Shown: in pieces, positions 8,526-16,875 of the stretch | Position numbering within the stretch: the first letter of the stretch is position 1 | Layout: every line of letters begins with the position of its first letter | Source: Cystobacter fuscus DSM 2262 | Lineage (GTDB): Bacteria; Myxococcota; Myxococcia; Myxococcales; Myxococcaceae | NCBI RefSeq assembly: GCF_000335475.2 | Contig: NZ_ANAH02000009.1 | Span: 62,001-126,000, forward strand | DNA: 64,000 bases | Direction: 5' to 3' | Notes under the pieces: model-generated | Database searches by the model: none | The model's input: only the letters and a program-made list of their open reading frames with translations | Told to the model about the DNA's origin: nothing | Position numbers and translations under genes: made by a program

Positions 8526-8573
8526 CGCGGCCCTGGTCGCCCCTCCCCATGGGAGTGGCGTGCCAGGGCCGCG
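8526..8573 (+). terminator. Nested hairpin, probable terminator after the receptor/lipoprotein unit
   Basis: A perfect 11-base stem (CGCGGCCCTGG at 8526-8536 with its complement at 8563-8573) encloses a second hairpin, CTCCC-CAT-GGGAG (8543-8555). It lies about 50 bases after the lipoprotein stop and before the radical-SAM gene. There is no clear U-run, so termination may be weak or the structure may serve to protect the 3' end. Confidence 0.5.
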
Positions 8574-8616
8574 GTGTTATGGAGATCCGTGGTCCCACGG
8601 TTGCCCAGGAAGGTGC

Positions 8617-10152
<1,536 letters not shown>

Positions 10153-10245
10153 CGGTTGGTGCGTGCCGCCCTTGCCCCCCGCCTGCCGCTGTCTGTTAGA
10201 AGGCCGGACGCGCCGCTCCCAGGCGCCAGGAGGCTTGCAGCCGCA

Positions 10246-11166
10246 GTGAGCACGGATCGGGTGGACAAGGCGTGGCAGCGCAAGGGACTGAAGGATTACT
10301 CGACGGAGGCCATCATCGGCACGCTCGGTCACTACGGTGTCCAGGTGCAGGAGGCGGACTTCCGCCAGCTGGCCGAGAAGAAGTACCCCTCCGGCATCGC
10401 GCAGGAGTGGTTGGCGTCGTGGAAGGGCACGGGCCAGTTCGCCCCCTTCCCGTTCGCCGCCGCGGGTGAGTTGTGGCGGCGCTGGTTGGCCGACCGGCTC
10501 GCCCCCTACGAGCTCTCCGAGAGCCTCGCCCAGCTCATGGGCGCGCTCGGGGCGCTGCTCCAGGGAGGTAACCAGGGCGCCGTGGCTCCCGCCTTCGAGC
10601 GCATGAACGCGGTGCGCCAGCGCGTGCCCGTCAACGACAAGGGCGAGCCCGAGCCGGGCTTCATGCAGGAGGCCCTCCGCGTGTTCGACGAGCGCGCCGC
10701 CCGCGCGTTCGACGACCTGGCCGAGATGCTGGCCAAGGCGGGCCACAACGAGGCCGCCGACTCCTTCGCGGACCTGGAGGAGTTCCTCCTGCCGGATCGC
10801 CGGGGCGTGTCCAAGCCCATCATCCGCGCCTCGCGGGGTGAGCGCGACGCGGCGCTCGAGGACTTGCAGAAGGTGGCCGGGGATGGCTCGCGCACGCCGC
10901 TCTCGCGCGTGCTCGCGGTGGATGCCCTGCTGCACCTGGGCGCCAACGACAAGGTGGCCGCCGTGGGCCGTCCGCTCCTCGAGGAGGCCGAGCGCATCCA
11001 GGACTGGCACATGGCCCTGGACATCACCGCCCGCCTGGAGCACGCCTACAAGCAGCTCGGTGAGAAGACCGCGCTCGCGGCGCTCGCCCAGGATCGCGCC
11101 CGCATCGAGAAGGCGCACGACGAGGCCCACCCGAACCACAAGCGCCAGCACCAGCACCAGCACTGA
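10246..11166 (+). CDS. Hypothetical helical protein with His/Gln-rich C-terminus
   Basis: About 306 residues, predicted largely alpha-helical and soluble; I do not recognise a domain. The final residues are a His/Gln-alternating tail (KRQHQHQH) that could bind metal. I chose the GTG at 10246, which has an AGGAGG site about 12 bases upstream and removes a Pro/Arg-rich stretch that a start at 10156 would add. It follows the radical-SAM gene by 93 bases on the same strand and is separated from the convergent gene by a hairpin. Confidence 0.8.
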   Translation: MSTDRVDKAWQRKGLKDYSTEAIIGTLGHYGVQVQEADFRQLAEKKYPSGIAQEWLASWKGTGQFAPFPFAAAGELWRRWLADRLAPYELSESLAQLMGALGALLQGGNQGAVAPAFERMNAVRQRVPVNDKGEPEPGFMQEALRVFDERAARAFDDLAEMLAKAGHNEAADSFADLEEFLLPDRRGVSKPIIRASRGERDAALEDLQKVAGDGSRTPLSRVLAVDALLHLGANDKVAAVGRPLLEEAERIQDWHMALDITARLEHAYKQLGEKTALAALAQDRARIEKAHDEAHPNHKRQHQHQH

Positions 11167-11184
11167 GTCGGTGTCTGGCCGTGC

Positions 11185-11212
11185 CCCCTCCCGCCCTCGC
11201 GCGCGGGAGGGG
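11185..11212 (+). terminator. Hairpin between convergent genes
   Basis: A 9-base perfect stem, CCCCTCCCG at 11185-11193 and CGGGAGGGG at 11204-11212, lies in the 52-base gap between two convergent genes. It can fold on either strand and probably terminates both; there is no U-run. Confidence 0.55.
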
Positions 11213-11218
11213 AGTCAC

Positions 11219-11818
11219 TCAGTAGGGCACGTCTTCCTCGGGCCGTTCGTGCGCGGGGGGCGGGGCCTCGGCCACCGCCGTGTCGGAGGCGGGCTCTTGC
11301 CGCGCGTCGCCCCGGCGGGGCAGGGGGATGTGCTTCACCCCGGGCACCGCCTCCTGCACGTCCTTCACCGGCACCACCGCGCCCACCGTCGTGTAGCGGA
11401 TGGCGCCCGTCTGCGTGAAGGTGTGCCGCAGCTCGTACCCCTTCGCCCTCGGCAGGAACCACTCGCGCACCGCCTTGAGCGGCAGCACGTGCAGCTCGTT
11501 CTGCACGAGGAACACGTACACCATGAGGTCCGCGCCGCTGTAGAGGAAGCAGCCCGGCGTGTCCCGCTCCAGGTTGGACACCAGCTCGAAGAAGTAGCGC
11601 TTGCGGCGGGGCTGCCGGTCGCCCTTCACCTCGATGCCGCGCACCTCGCCCGAGGGCAGCTCCCAGAGAAGGTCCACGCCCCGGTGCTGGAAGCGGGGGT
11701 CCTCCTGCACGTCATGGACGAGCGAGCCGGGCTCGGCCGATTGCAACCACGTCCGGGCGTGCTGCACGGCCCGATCGGCCGCGCCCATCACGCCCCTCAT
11801 GCTGAAGCCGCGCGCCAT
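11219..11818 (-). CDS. Uncharacterised protein with PD-(D/E)XK nuclease-like core
   Basis: A 199-residue protein. Residues 45-80 read as the restriction-endonuclease-like core: an Asp at 49 in VDLLWELP, a beta-hairpin, then GIEVKGD with Glu63 and Lys65, and a basic KRYFFEL helix start. That arrangement fits a D-x(n)-E-x-K active site, so a DNA- or RNA-cleaving activity is plausible but inferred. The C-terminal 40 residues are Pro/Glu-rich and probably disordered. It begins three bases after the DUF4920 gene stops, so the two genes are translationally linked. Confidence 0.78.
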   Translation of the reverse strand: MARGFSMRGVMGAADRAVQHARTWLQSAEPGSLVHDVQEDPRFQHRGVDLLWELPSGEVRGIEVKGDRQPRRKRYFFELVSNLERDTPGCFLYSGADLMVYVFLVQNELHVLPLKAVREWFLPRAKGYELRHTFTQTGAIRYTTVGAVVPVKDVQEAVPGVKHIPLPRRGDARQEPASDTAVAEAPPPAHERPEEDVPY

Positions 11819-11821
11819 CGC

Positions 11822-12370
11822 TCAGCGACGCAGCTCGACACCGGTGGCCACCAACTGCACCTCGCGCGGCTTGCCGTCGGCGCCCCGGGGGACGATGGCG
11901 CCCTCGGCCTCGTAGTGGCTGGCCATCGCCTCGCTCAGCTCGGACACCTTCACCACGCCCTCCACGCGCGCCTGCGAGCCCGCCGAGTCCACCGGTACGA
12001 AGAAGCCATAGTCCTTGAACGTCACCCGCACCCCGGCGCCCTTGTCCCCGGTGGCCAGCTCCATCCAGCAGCCCTTCTTCTGGCAGGCCTTGCGCACCTG
12101 GCCCTCCACCCGCACCGTCTTGCCGTCGTGGGGCTGGGGTTTGGCCAGCAGGTCGGCGAGCTTCACCGCCGGGGCGCCCTTGAGGGCCTCTCCGCGCGTC
12201 AGCGTCCAGCCGGCATTGGGCTTGGCGTCGGCGGCGGCCTCCTTCGGGTGGGGACAGTCCTCCTGGACGGCGAGCTTCGCGGCGGGCTTCTGCCCGGCGG
12301 CCGGGTTGCCGGCGAGCGCCACGAGGGGAAGAGCGAACAGCGTCACCAGGGTCGCGCGGAAGGTCTTCAT
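11822..12370 (-). CDS. DUF4920-domain periplasmic protein
   Basis: A 182-residue exported protein with a signal peptide at residues 1-20 (ending ALPLVALAG). The mature region has the DUF4920 pattern: a GKTVRVEGQVRKACQKKGCWM block with paired cysteines, then VTFKDYGFFVP. The fold is an OB-like beta-barrel of unknown role; the CxxxGCWM element could bind a metal. It is the upstream gene of a pair with the nuclease-like gene and is divergent from the DUF2752 gene. Confidence 0.88.
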   Translation of the reverse strand: MKTFRATLVTLFALPLVALAGNPAAGQKPAAKLAVQEDCPHPKEAAADAKPNAGWTLTRGEALKGAPAVKLADLLAKPQPHDGKTVRVEGQVRKACQKKGCWMELATGDKGAGVRVTFKDYGFFVPVDSAGSQARVEGVVKVSELSEAMASHYEAEGAIVPRGADGKPREVQLVATGVELRR

Positions 12371-12406
12371 CCCTCACCGATAGCCCGAAGCCTTTGGGCG
12401 GGCAAG

Positions 12407-12868
12407 ATGCCCACCTTCCCGAGTACACTGCTGGACGTGAAGGTCCTCCTACCCAAGCCCAACCGCACCTTCGGGGCGAGCGACGTGCTCGGCCTGTTGG
12501 GGCTCGTCGGTCTGCTCGTCGCCCGCTACATCCCCGTGGCGAAGCTCATCCCCTTCTGGGGGTGCGCCCTGCGCGAGACGACCGGCTGGCCCTGTCTGGG
12601 CTGCGGGCTCACGCGCGTGGCGGATCGCGTCGCCCACTTCCAGTTCGCCCTCGCCTGGCAGGCCAATCCCCTGGGCACGGTGGCCGCCTTCTTCTTCGCC
12701 CTCATGGTCGTGGTGACGCTGCTCCACCTCGTCTTCGCCATGCCCGTGCCCGAGCTCCAGCTCTCCCCCCGGGAGTGGCACTGGGTGCGCATCGTCGGCG
12801 TCCTCGTCGTCCTCCTCAACTACGCCTGGGTCGTGGTGGCGACGAAGTTCCCCCACCTGCTCGCCTAG
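12407..12868 (+). CDS. DUF2752 membrane protein
   Basis: About 153 residues with three hydrophobic helices. The signature GWPCLGCGLTRV between the first and second helices defines DUF2752, a family of small membrane proteins of unknown function. The start is uncertain: ATG 12407 and GTG 12437 are both possible and neither has a convincing ribosome-binding site. It ends nine bases before plsY, so the two are probably cotranscribed. Confidence 0.85.
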   Translation: MPTFPSTLLDVKVLLPKPNRTFGASDVLGLLGLVGLLVARYIPVAKLIPFWGCALRETTGWPCLGCGLTRVADRVAHFQFALAWQANPLGTVAAFFFALMVVVTLLHLVFAMPVPELQLSPREWHWVRIVGVLVVLLNYAWVVVATKFPHLLA

Positions 12869-12877
12869 GGCCCCACC

Positions 12878-13459
12878 GTGCTCTCCTCCGCGCTCCTCCT
12901 GCTGGGCTACCTGGCTGGTTCCATCCCCTTCGGGGTGTTGCTCACCCGCTGGGTGAGGGGCGTGGACGTGCGCCAGAGTGGCAGCGGCAATATCGGCGCC
13001 ACCAACGTCACCCGCGTGGCCGGCAAGAAGCTGGGCGCGGTGGTGCTCGTGCTGGATGCGCTCAAGGGCGCGCTCGCCGTGGGCCTCGCCCTGTGGCTCG
13101 TGCCCGGGGAGCCCCGCGTGCATGCCGCGGTGGGACTCGCGGCCTTCCTCGGCCACGTCTACCCGGTGTGGCTCAAGCTCCAGGGCGGCAAGGGCGTGGC
13201 CACCGCGCTCGGCGTGCTCGCGGTGCTCGTGCCCCTGGCGGCGCTGTCCGCGGCGTTCGTGTACGCGGGCCTCGTGGCCGCCTGGCGCGTGAGTTCCGTG
13301 GGCTCGCTGGCCGGCGGCGTCACGGCCGTCGTCGTCGCCGCCCTCACCGCCTCCTCGCTCGAATACGCCGGGCTCTCAGCCCTGCTCTTCGTCCTCATCC
13401 TCTGGACGCACCGGGGCAACATCCACCGGCTGCTGCGGCGCTCCGAGCGGCGCTTCTGA
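12878..13459 (+). CDS. plsY: Glycerol-3-phosphate acyltransferase PlsY
   Basis: A 193-residue polytopic membrane enzyme that transfers acyl groups from acyl-phosphate to glycerol-3-phosphate, the first step of phospholipid synthesis. The three family motifs are visible: GSIPFGVLLTR, SGSGNIGATNVTRVAG, and HVYPVWLKLQGGKGVATALG. The conserved C-terminal LWTHRGNIHRLLRR closes the protein. The GTG at 12878 follows the DUF2752 stop by nine bases. Its last 84 bases overlap the 3' end of the convergent RNA methyltransferase gene. Confidence 0.96.
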   Translation: MLSSALLLLGYLAGSIPFGVLLTRWVRGVDVRQSGSGNIGATNVTRVAGKKLGAVVLVLDALKGALAVGLALWLVPGEPRVHAAVGLAAFLGHVYPVWLKLQGGKGVATALGVLAVLVPLAALSAAFVYAGLVAAWRVSSVGSLAGGVTAVVVAALTASSLEYAGLSALLFVLILWTHRGNIHRLLRRSERRF

Positions 13460-14635
13460 GCGCCTCTCCGAGTCCCGCACGGGGGGCCGCGTGTAGAAGG
13501 CCGGGTAGCCGAGCAGCGTGCACTCGATGGGGCCGTTCCACAGCTCCCGGCGGGTGCTCGGGCGGACGTGGAAGGCGCTCTCGAAGGCCGGGTTTCCCGA
13601 GAGCACGAACAGCCGCCAGCCCTTCTGCGCCCGGAGACTGTCGCCCAGCTTGAAGTAGAAGCTCTTCATCCCCTTCTGCCCCCCCGAGCCCAGGCGGTCT
13701 CCATAGGGCGGGTTGGTGAGCAGCAGGCCCGGAGGCTCGGGCAGGGCGGGCAGCTTCGTCGCGTCGCCCTCCTCGAGGCGGATCTCCTCCGCGAGCCGCG
13801 CCGCCTTCACGTTGCGCCGCGCCGCCTCGAGTGCCTCGGGATCCTTGTCGAAGCCGAGCAGCGGCACGGTCACCTTGCGCTCGTTGCGGCGGGCATCCGC
13901 GCGCAGGTCCTCGAGCAGCTCTCGCGCGCGGGCGCCCAGGTGCGGCCACTTCTCCACGGCGAAGTCCCGGGCGATGCCGGGCGCGCGCCGACGGGCGATG
14001 AGGCCGCCCTCGATGAGGATCGTCCCCGAGCCGCACATGGGGTCCACCAGGGCCTCCTCGCCGGTGTAGCCCGCGGCGCGCAGGAGGGCCGCCGCGAGCG
14101 TCTCCTTCATGGGCGCCGCGGTGGGGCGCACGCGGTAGCCCCGGCGGTGCAGGGGCTCGCCGCACAGGTCCAACGAGAGCGACAGCTTCTCGCGCACCAG
14201 GTGGGCCACCACGCGCACGTCCGGATTCTTCGGGTCCACGTCCGGCCGCGAGCCGCGCTTGTCGCGCATCCGGTCCACCACCGCGTCCTTCACCTTGAGC
14301 GCCACGAAGCCCGTGTGGCTGTGCTCGCTGTCCTTGAGCGTGGCCTCCACCGCGAAGGTCACCTCCGGCGTGAGGTGCTCCTCCCAGGGCACGCTGGCGA
14401 CGGCGTCGTACAGGCCGTCCGCGCCCCGGGCCTCGAACTCCCCCAGCGGGTAGAGCACGCGCATGGCGATGCGCGACCAGAGACAGACCTTGAGGGCCTC
14501 GTCGAGCGAGGCCATGAAGCGCACGCCTCCCCGGTCCTGCCGGATGCGGCGCGCGCCGAGTTCCTTGAGTTCGTCGGCGAGGAGTTCCTCGGTACCGCGG
14601 GCCGTGGTGGCGAAGAGGGCGAGACGTTCAGCCAT
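13376..14635 (-). CDS. THUMP-domain class I RNA methyltransferase (RlmL N-terminal-half type)
   Basis: A 419-residue SAM-dependent methyltransferase. The N-terminal ferredoxin-like and THUMP domains (about 1-165) bind RNA; the catalytic part has DPMCGSGTILIEG near residue 198 for SAM binding and LLTNPPYGDRL near 308, the NPPY motif of base-amino methyltransferases. It matches the YcbY/RlmL half that makes N2-methylguanosine in 23S rRNA, though the exact target is inferred. The final 30 or so residues are a charged tail (EDEDEEQG end) lying antisense to the conserved end of plsY. Confidence 0.92.
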   Translation of the reverse strand: MAERLALFATTARGTEELLADELKELGARRIRQDRGGVRFMASLDEALKVCLWSRIAMRVLYPLGEFEARGADGLYDAVASVPWEEHLTPEVTFAVEATLKDSEHSHTGFVALKVKDAVVDRMRDKRGSRPDVDPKNPDVRVVAHLVREKLSLSLDLCGEPLHRRGYRVRPTAAPMKETLAAALLRAAGYTGEEALVDPMCGSGTILIEGGLIARRRAPGIARDFAVEKWPHLGARARELLEDLRADARRNERKVTVPLLGFDKDPEALEAARRNVKAARLAEEIRLEEGDATKLPALPEPPGLLLTNPPYGDRLGSGGQKGMKSFYFKLGDSLRAQKGWRLFVLSGNPAFESAFHVRPSTRRELWNGPIECTLLGYPAFYTRPPVRDSERRSEAPLGAPQQPVDVAPVRPEDEDEEQG

Positions 14636-14708
14636 TCACCCGCCTTACCAAGCCGCCCCTCGCTTCACCACCTCATCCACACGGAAAGGCGGGGCGGCGC
14701 TCCCCCGC

Positions 14709-15944
14709 TCAGGCCTCGACGGGCAGGCCAGGGGACTCGGCCCGGCGCTCCTCGGGACGCACGAGGAGGACGTAGACGAGCAGGGCGGCGAGTGCGAAGC
14801 CCGCCATGACGCCCGTGACGGCGAGCGCGCTGCGTCCATCGAAGAACCAGGCCACGAGCGCGCTGGCGACCGCGCCCCCGAGCATCCGCAGCCCGCTGAG
14901 CACCGCCGAGGCCACGCCGGCGATCCTCGCCATGGGCTGGAGCGCCCCGTGCGTGGCGTTTGGCGCGATGAGCCCGATGCTGAAGTGGCACACGAAGAAC
15001 ACGGGCATGAGCGTGCCCAGGCGGGCCAGTCCGGCCAGGGTCATGAGCACGAGCACCAGGGCGCCGGTGACGCACAGGGCCATGCCCGCCTTCAGCAGCG
15101 TGGCGGCGGGCACGCCCCGGGCGCTCAGCCGCCCGTTGGTGAACGCGCCCGTCATCGACGCCACGGCGGTGATCGCGAAGCAGAGGCCGTAGACGGTGGG
15201 GGAGACGCCCAGCACGTCCATCAACACCAGGGACGAGCCGGAGATGTAGGCGAAGGCGCAGCCGAACGACAGGGCGTTGATGATGGAGTACCCGATGCTG
15301 CGCCGGTGGCGGAGCGCCTGCCCGTAGTCGCGCACGAGCCCCTTCACTGACAGGGTCGCCCCCGCCTCCCGCCGCGCGGATTCCCCGAGGCCGAGCCCCG
15401 CCGCCAGCAGGAGCACCACCCCGCCCGCGGCCAGCGTGGCGTAGATGAAGCGCCAGTGGGCCACCGTCAGCACCCAGGCGCCGATCGTGGGGGCCACCAT
15501 GGGCGCGATGCCCATCACCAGGGTGACGTAGGACAGCCGGGCCCGCGCGGTCGCGCCCTCGAACAGGTCGCGGATGATGGCGAGCACCAGCACCGAGCCG
15601 GCTCCCGCGCCCGCTCCCTGGATGAAGCGCCAGAACAAGAGGACGGGCAGGGAGTGGGACGCGGTGCAGCCCACGCCGGCCACCACGAACACCGTGCAGC
15701 CGATCAGCAGCAACGGCCGCCGTCCATAGCGGTCCGACAGGGGCCCGTAGACGAGCGGTGCCAGGGCGAAACCCAGCATGAAGAGGCTCAGCGACAGCGA
15801 GGCCCCGGCCGACGTCGTCCCGAGGGACTGGGCCATGGCCGGGAGCGCCGGCAGTCCCATGTCGATGGAGAACGGCGGCAGCATGCTGAGCGCGCCCAGC
15901 AGCAGGGTGAAGGCGAAGGAACCAGGCCGGATTCGCAAGGGCAT
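14709..15944 (-). CDS. Bcr/CflA-family MFS drug-resistance transporter
   Basis: About 411 residues with twelve predicted membrane helices. The SDRYGRRPLLL loop between helices 2 and 3 and the WRFIQGAGAGAG helix 4 motif place it in the Bcr/CflA subgroup of proton-driven multidrug exporters. The substrate is unknown. The ATG at 15944 follows a GAGG very closely; a TTG two codons upstream is also possible. It is divergent from an IclR-type regulator across a region with direct repeats, so induction by a compound sensed by that regulator is likely. Confidence 0.93.
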   Translation of the reverse strand: MPLRIRPGSFAFTLLLGALSMLPPFSIDMGLPALPAMAQSLGTTSAGASLSLSLFMLGFALAPLVYGPLSDRYGRRPLLLIGCTVFVVAGVGCTASHSLPVLLFWRFIQGAGAGAGSVLVLAIIRDLFEGATARARLSYVTLVMGIAPMVAPTIGAWVLTVAHWRFIYATLAAGGVVLLLAAGLGLGESARREAGATLSVKGLVRDYGQALRHRRSIGYSIINALSFGCAFAYISGSSLVLMDVLGVSPTVYGLCFAITAVASMTGAFTNGRLSARGVPAATLLKAGMALCVTGALVLVLMTLAGLARLGTLMPVFFVCHFSIGLIAPNATHGALQPMARIAGVASAVLSGLRMLGGAVASALVAWFFDGRSALAVTGVMAGFALAALLVYVLLVRPEERRAESPGLPVEA

Positions 15945-15967
15945 CCTCAAAAGGGGTGTATCGCGAT

Positions 15968-15995
15968 GCGGTACAGTGTATTGTCAGGCGGTACA
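15968..15995. promoter_or_regulatory. Direct-repeat candidate operator between MFS exporter and IclR regulator
   Basis: The octamer GCGGTACA occurs at 15968-15975 and again at 15988-15995, exactly 20 bp apart, i.e. close to two helical turns on one face. On the minus strand a CTGACA box overlaps the second copy and could be the -35 element for the exporter. IclR-family proteins bind as dimers or tetramers to such intergenic sites, so this is the natural candidate operator; binding is inference. Confidence 0.5.
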
Positions 15996-16044
15996 TAAGT
16001 AGAAGCCCAGGGAGCGGGTGTCAATCCAAAGGCCCGAGGAGCCG

Positions 16045-16866
16045 ATGACGGAGAAGGACGAGGCGGAGCGAGAGGAGGGAGGACGGCGGGGCGAGAGCAT
16101 CCAGGTGATCGCCCGGGCCGCGGCCATCCTCCGGGCGCTGGCCGGCCAGGCGGAGGGGCTGAGCCTGGGGCAGATCGCGAAGCGGGTGGAGCTGCCCCGG
16201 TCGACGGTGCAGCGCATCGTCGGCGCGCTGGCGGCGGAGCAACTGGTGACGGTGGGCCGCACGGGCGAGGGCGTGCGGCTGGGGCCGACCCTGACGCTGC
16301 TGGCCGCCGCCGCCCAGACGGATCTGCCCTCCGTGGCGCAGCCGCACCTCGAGGCGCTCACGCGGCGCGTGCACGAGACGGTCAACCTGTCGGTCTTCCA
16401 GGGCAACCAGGCCGTCTGTGTGGCGGTCAGTCAGTCGGAACGGGAGCTGAGCGTGCGCTCCTCCCTGGGCAGCTCCTTTCCGCTGTACAGCACCGCCCAT
16501 GGCAAGGCGCTGCTCGCGGAGATGTCGGACGAGGACGTCACCCGGCTCGTCGGCTCGAGTATCAAGCCGTTGACGGCGAACACGGTCCGCTCCCTGCCCG
16601 AGTTGCTGGTGCAACTGCGCGAGGTGCGCGAGCGGGGAATGGCCTTCGACCTCGGTGAGCGCACGGAGGGCATCTGTGCCGTCGGGGTCACGCTGCGGCT
16701 GGCGACCGGGCCCCGCTATGCCCTGTCGATACCGGTGCCCGCCCTGCGCTTCGAGGCGCAGCTCCCCGTGCTGCGTGAGGAGTTGCTGCGCTGCCGGGAG
16801 GACATCGAGGCCGCGGCGGGAGTGGCCCTGCGTCCCGCCGCGTCGTTCGTCGGAAAACCGGGGTAG
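16045..16866 (+). CDS. IclR-family transcriptional regulator
   Basis: About 273 residues. A winged helix-turn-helix domain spans roughly residues 20-85 (LSLGQIAKRVELPRSTVQRI), followed by the GAF-like IclR effector-binding domain containing the LYSTAHGKALLAEM block and the ICAVGV segment. Such proteins bind small carboxylates or aromatics and usually control an adjacent divergent gene, here the MFS exporter. ATG 16045 has a GAGGAG site and is preferred over a GTG at 16018. The downstream gene ftsK is convergent. Confidence 0.93.
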   Translation: MTEKDEAEREEGGRRGESIQVIARAAAILRALAGQAEGLSLGQIAKRVELPRSTVQRIVGALAAEQLVTVGRTGEGVRLGPTLTLLAAAAQTDLPSVAQPHLEALTRRVHETVNLSVFQGNQAVCVAVSQSERELSVRSSLGSSFPLYSTAHGKALLAEMSDEDVTRLVGSSIKPLTANTVRSLPELLVQLREVRERGMAFDLGERTEGICAVGVTLRLATGPRYALSIPVPALRFEAQLPVLREELLRCREDIEAAAGVALRPAASFVGKPG

Positions 16867-16875
16867 GAGGGGGCC

